Assembly: GCA_011046315.1 (NCBI GenBank)
Contig: DSAU01000182.1
Span: 1 to 5,848, forward strand
DNA: 5,848 nt
Direction of reading: 5' to 3'
Source of the DNA: a bacterium
GTDB taxonomy: Bacteria > Zhuqueibacterota > Zhuqueibacteria > Thermofontimicrobiales > Thermofontimicrobiaceae
The notes under the pieces were generated by a model. That model made no database searches. It saw nothing but the letters and a program-made list of their open reading frames with translations, and was not told the DNA's origin. How positions within the stretch are numbered: position 1 is the first letter of the stretch; every line of letters begins with the position of its first letter. Shown one piece after another: positions 4,801 through 5,848 of this stretch. The translations under genes and the position numbers were made by a program.

Positions 4801-5848
4801 ACATTAACAGACAGCGTATTGGGAACAGGTTCATTGATTGCGACCGTATGTGACGATGACCAGGCAGAAATCACTTGAGGAGTGACCCGACTTCTGGCGC
4901 GAGCTCGCACCTCGAAGCTGCCTTCCTGCTGATATGTATTTGTTCTGGTTGAGCCGCCCCAATCCGACTGAACTCCATTGCCAAAATCAAATTGATAGTC
5001 AACCGGATTTCCCAGACTGGATACAGCACCCCCGGTGCTAAAACTCAAATTTTGCCCCACTGTACCACTGCTGGGTCCGGTTGGTTTAGAAGGTGTGCTT
5101 ACTGTTTCTATTGACTCAACAAAATAAGCAGTAACTTGTTTGTTGGCATTCATTGTCAAATTAGCCGGATTGCTTGTACCACTTAAATCTCCTCCCCAGC
5201 GATCAAAAACATACACTCCCATTGAAGATTGATCTTCCTTGCCCGAAGGCACAAAATCCGGATCTTTTGAAAATATGATCTTGTCTATTCTGGTATTAAT
5301 ATCCCTTGCAACAATCGAAAATGTATGAACACCTTCGCTTAAATTAAACTGCTGAATTGAAAAATCATGAGAAACTTTTTGCCATATCCAGCTTCCGTAA
5401 GAGGACGCCAAATGCCAGGTTAATGTATCTGAAGATCCATCTAGCACAAAGAAAAAGCTGTCTTCAATTCCAGATAGCGCGTAACATCGTCCCCACACAG
5501 CGTAGGTACCCGCTTCCTTTACTTCAAAAGAGTAATTTGAACTACCAGATTTTGGCACTGAGCTGGCATTAAAAACATATTGCCCTCCTGAAGCCTGGCT
5601 ATCATTTCCGACCTGCATCGCTCCACTGAGTGTACCAGCTTCTGCCTCCACAAATATTTTATCACTGGAACCTTGGATGCTATTAGAATATGCTGTCAAT
5701 TGAACTGTTTCCCCTGAAGAATAGGATGCTTTATCCGGGTTTTTTGAGACATAACCAACACCTGGAGGTTCCACATTCACAGTCAGCGTATAAGTTGATT
5801 GATCACTTTGAAAATTAGCAATAATAGTTCGATTCCTGAGCATATAGA
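1884..5848 (-). CDS. Giant secreted modular protein: InlB-B repeats with nested CBM-like modules, PKD-like domains and T9SS sorting tail (5' end beyond window)
   Basis: The frame is open to the right edge and ends in TGA at 1886-1884. Numbering from the Met codon at 5843, 1319 residues are visible. That Met is not the true start: MLRNRTIIANF matches the end of an InlB-B repeat (compare MNANKQVTAYF, MNGNKVITAHF), so the protein continues upstream. Order: end of a repeat (1-11); repeat B1 (17-53 and 209-241) interrupted by CBM-1 (62-200); PKD1 (244-337); repeat B2 (343-380 and 677-710) interrupted by CBM-2 (383-522) and CBM-3 (529-668); PKD2 (714-806); B3 (808-877); PKD3 (881-973); B4 (975-1044); PKD4 (1049-1140); B5 (1143-1213); sorting domain (1235-1319). 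No catalytic domain is visible; one may lie in the missing N-terminus. The likely role is carbohydrate binding on an extended extracellular scaffold, exported by T9SS. It precedes the esterase gene on the same strand, separated by a hairpin. Confidence 0.92.
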   Translation of the reverse strand, partial: YMLRNRTIIANFQSDQSTYTLTVNVEPPGVGYVSKNPDKASYSSGETVQLTAYSNSIQGSSDKIFVEAEAGTLSGAMQVGNDSQASGGQYVFNASSVPKSGSSNYSFEVKEAGTYAVWGRCYALSGIEDSFFFVLDGSSDTLTWHLASSYGSWIWQKVSHDFSIQQFNLSEGVHTFSIVARDINTRIDKIIFSKDPDFVPSGKEDQSSMGVYVFDRWGGDLSGTSNPANLTMNANKQVTAYFVESIETVSTPSKPTGPSSGTVGQNLSFSTGGAVSSLGNPVDYQFDFGNGVQSDWGGSTRTNTYQQEGSFEVRARARSRVTPQVISAWSSSHTVAINEPVPNTLSVNVVPAGAGIVDREPYKSGYQQNEWVTLTAIPQTSDNNIRIEAESGELYGSATIGYDEEASGGRYIFGSSSVPKSGRIEYNFEIQQAGAYYIWGRCFSLSNIEDSFFIVVDGSNDTLTWHLDQDFNVWKWQKVSDWYQVKSFQFNSGWHSLTVIIRDINARLDNILITSDPDYIPVGKEERDKHICFEAETGILEGPMSIGNDSNASGGQYIYSTSSNSMAGRANYTFTVQTAGTYYIWGRCYALSGIEDSFFIQVDGSTDVLTWHLASQYHQWIWQKVSHNFVEKSFNFSQGQHTLSVISREINARLDKVFITDDPNYIPSGVEDTPTVRDVAYRFDHWEGDLSGNSNPASLLMNSNKTVTAYFVEAEEFVSSPSSINGPATGVTGQSLTFEAIGASSSKGSDLEYQFDWDNTSTSNWGNKTRDHVFMTSGIKLIKARARSVADTNIVSNWSDPLLVTINGLTLTITVEPDTGGTVAYAPVKAEYSLGDTVTLSANPASGFSFEQWTGSLTGSSNPAQVVMNNNKSVTAVFNRTVETVSKPTYLNGPETGIMGQSLSFSTGGSVSNLGHLLEYQFNWGDGQLSSWGGDTQQYIYSYAGSYQVKSRARCKTHTGVISEWSEPHAITITGYFLMEFISPSGTGTIMRTPNKTFFAVGEKVVLSAAPLPGYKFERWSGDLVSRNNPDTVTMNGNKVITAHFSEASEIVSTPTIISGPDSSIIEQEVTFITGGSTSSKGNPIEYQFHWGDGTLSSWGDSVRTHVYNSAGTNEVKTRARSKSDSSVVSNWAEPHNLIVLSNYFTITISVIPTGAGSVNRTPFKSDYKNGEIVILSPLPTNGYLFDSWGGDLSGIDNPAIITIDGNKNIIAHFKQYSGIDKERDKLPEKFALDQNYPNPFNPETTINYQLAEEGHVKISVYNVHGQVVSLLVDQYQSIGYYSIVWTALDRSGNMLPSGVYLYQIETEHFTQLKKMILIK
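1887..2141 (-). other. Complete FlgD-like / T9SS type A C-terminal sorting domain
   Basis: Residues 1235-1319 start NYPNPFNPETTINYQL, continue VKISVYNVHGQVV and YSIVWTALDRSGN, and end PSGVYLYQIET then FTQLKKMILIK. All standard landmarks are present, including the final Lys-rich strand. It is preceded by a charged linker (GIDKERDKLPEKF). It marks the protein for export across the outer membrane by T9SS, with attachment to the surface or release. Confidence 0.9.
2205..3704 (-). repeat. Regular array of alternating PKD-like and intact InlB-B repeats (PKD2-B3-PKD3-B4-PKD4-B5)
   Basis: PKD2, PKD3 and PKD4 begin at residues 714, 881 and 1049, a period of about 168 residues. Each is followed by an uninterrupted InlB-B repeat of about 70 residues (808-877, 975-1044, 1143-1213). 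Core repeat features are a WxGxLxG or WxGDLxxxxNP segment and a final MxxNKxVTAxF-like strand (IDGNKNIIAHF in B5). PKD3 and PKD4 keep WGDG, while PKD2 has WDNT. The copies differ clearly at the protein level, so these are old duplications. The array likely forms a stalk between the CBM-bearing part and the cell-surface or sorting end. Confidence 0.8.
3840..4259 (-). repeat. CBM6/CBM35-like beta-sandwich module, copy 3, nested in tandem in InlB-B repeat B2
   Basis: Residues 529-668 start ICFEAETG and contain NDSNASGGQYIY, AGTYYIWGRCYALSGIEDSFF, DVLTWHLASQY, WIWQKVSHNF, NARLDKVFITDDPNYIPSG. The stretch WGRCYALSGIEDSFF is identical to copy 1. It directly follows copy 2 and is followed by VAYRFDHWEGDLSG, where the host InlB-B repeat resumes. 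Carbohydrate binding is inferred from the fold pattern; the ligand is unknown. Confidence 0.75.
4278..4697 (-). repeat. CBM6/CBM35-like beta-sandwich module, copy 2, nested in InlB-B repeat B2
   Basis: Residues 383-522 repeat the copy 1 pattern: IRIEAESG, EEASGGRYIF, AGAYYIWGRCF, IEDSFFIVVDG, LTWHL, WKWQKVSDW, NARLDNILITSDPDYIPVG. It shares SSVPKSG with copy 1 but not with copy 3, and YYIWGR and INARLD with copy 3 but not with copy 1. It is the more diverged member in the middle (DQDFNVWKW replaces LASxYxxWIW). A six-residue charged linker (EERDKH) joins it to copy 3. Confidence 0.75.
4833..5114 (-). repeat. PKD-like domain PKD1
   Basis: Residues 244-337 run from IETVSTPSKPTGP through VDYQFDFGNG, SDWGGSTRTNTY, GSFEVRARARS and VISAWSSSHTVAI. 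This follows the PKD-like pattern (YxFxWGDG, SxW, HxYxxxGxYxVxxRAR, SxWS) seen three more times downstream. The usual GDG turn is FGNG here. The role is expected to be a rigid spacer between binding modules. Confidence 0.75.
5121..5795 (-). repeat. InlB-B-type repeat B1, split by one CBM-like module
   Basis: The first half (residues 17-53) reads TYTLTVNVEPPGVG through ETVQLTAYS; the second half (209-241) reads VYVFDRWGGDLSGTSNP through ANKQVTAYF. Joined, they align end to end with the intact repeat B3 (TVTLSANPASGFSFEQW and onward). The break falls in the short loop after the LTA strand and before the FxxW strand. This type corresponds to the divergent InlB B-repeat domain often found in long bacterial surface proteins. 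Confidence 0.8.
5244..5660 (-). repeat. CBM6/CBM35-like beta-sandwich module, copy 1, nested in InlB-B repeat B1
   Basis: Residues 62-200 start FVEAEAG and carry NDSQASGGQYV, AGTYAVWGRCY, IEDSFFFVLDG, LTWHL, WIWQKVSHDF, a G-HTFSIVARD strand, RIDKIIFSKDPDFVPSG. This is the usual pattern of galactose-binding-like carbohydrate-binding modules: xEAExG, SGGxY, an aromatic-rich YxxWxR, a DSFxxxxDG loop, GxHTLxIxxR, then LDKxxIxxDxxYxPxG. Trp117, Trp143, Trp152 and Trp154 are candidate ligand-stacking residues. A hand alignment gives about 85 identities in 142 positions with copy 3. Confidence 0.75.

Larger units (their letters stand above)
3714..4817 (-). repeat. InlB-B-type repeat B2, split by two tandem CBM-like modules
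   Basis: The first half (residues 343-380) reads TLSVNVVPAGAGIV through WVTLTAIPQ; the second half (677-710) reads DVAYRFDHWEGDLSGNSNP through SNKTVTAYF. About 300 residues holding two CBM-like modules lie between them, at the same loop as in B1. The distance from PKD1 to PKD2 is 470 residues, against 167-168 between the later PKD domains, so the excess of about 302 equals two inserts of about 151. Confidence 0.8.

Noticed and set aside
5357..5572. Plus-strand open frame of 71 codons
   Set aside because: It is antisense to CBM copy 1; no ribosome binding site or recognisable product.
2205..5795. CRISPR array or non-coding tandem repeat
   Set aside because: The repetition is at the protein-domain level with long units and diverged codons; there are no short identical repeats with unique spacers.

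Overview
The window holds two genes, both on the minus strand and both cut by the window edges. Each encodes a large, secreted, modular protein. Reading along the minus strand, the first (1884-5848) is the C-terminal part of a giant multidomain surface or secreted protein. After an 80-bp gap with a strong hairpin, the second (1-1803) is a GDSL/SGNH esterase of the carbohydrate esterase 3 type, with accessory modules. Both carry a C-terminal module starting NYPNPFNP, the hallmark of the FlgD-like / type IX secretion (T9SS) type A sorting domain. It is complete in the first protein and truncated in the second. That tail, the PKD / InlB-B repeat architecture, the dockerin-like plus cohesin-like modules in one protein and the moderate GC content point to an FCB-group bacterium such as Calditrichota, Ignavibacteriota, KSB1 or Marinimicrobia. 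This is an inference from module style; no phylogenetic marker is present.

Layout. 1-1803 (minus): signal peptide, CE3-like SGNH hydrolase, small beta-sandwich, dockerin-like duplication, cohesin-like domain, then the start of the sorting domain. The gene has no ATG/GTG/TTG at the position its ribosome binding site predicts, so its start appears to be AUC or AUU. 1804-1883: intergenic, with a purine-rich Shine-Dalgarno and a 15-bp stem hairpin (likely terminator). 1884-5848 (minus): five divergent InlB-B-type repeats (plus the end of a sixth at the window edge), four PKD-like domains, three copies of a CBM6/CBM35-like galactose-binding beta-sandwich, and the sorting domain.

The most notable observation is architectural. 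The three CBM-like modules are not strung between the repeats but nested inside them. They interrupt two InlB-B repeats at the same internal loop, one module in the first host and a tandem pair in the second. Three other copies of the repeat in the same protein are uninterrupted and show what the intact host looks like. Spacing supports this: each inserted module adds about 151-154 residues to an otherwise regular pattern of about 168 residues.

Functionally the two genes look like parts of a secreted polysaccharide-degrading or -binding set: one protein displays carbohydrate-binding modules on a repeat scaffold, the other removes acyl groups from a polysaccharide. No RNA genes, insertion sequences, CRISPR arrays or genes on the plus strand are supported.
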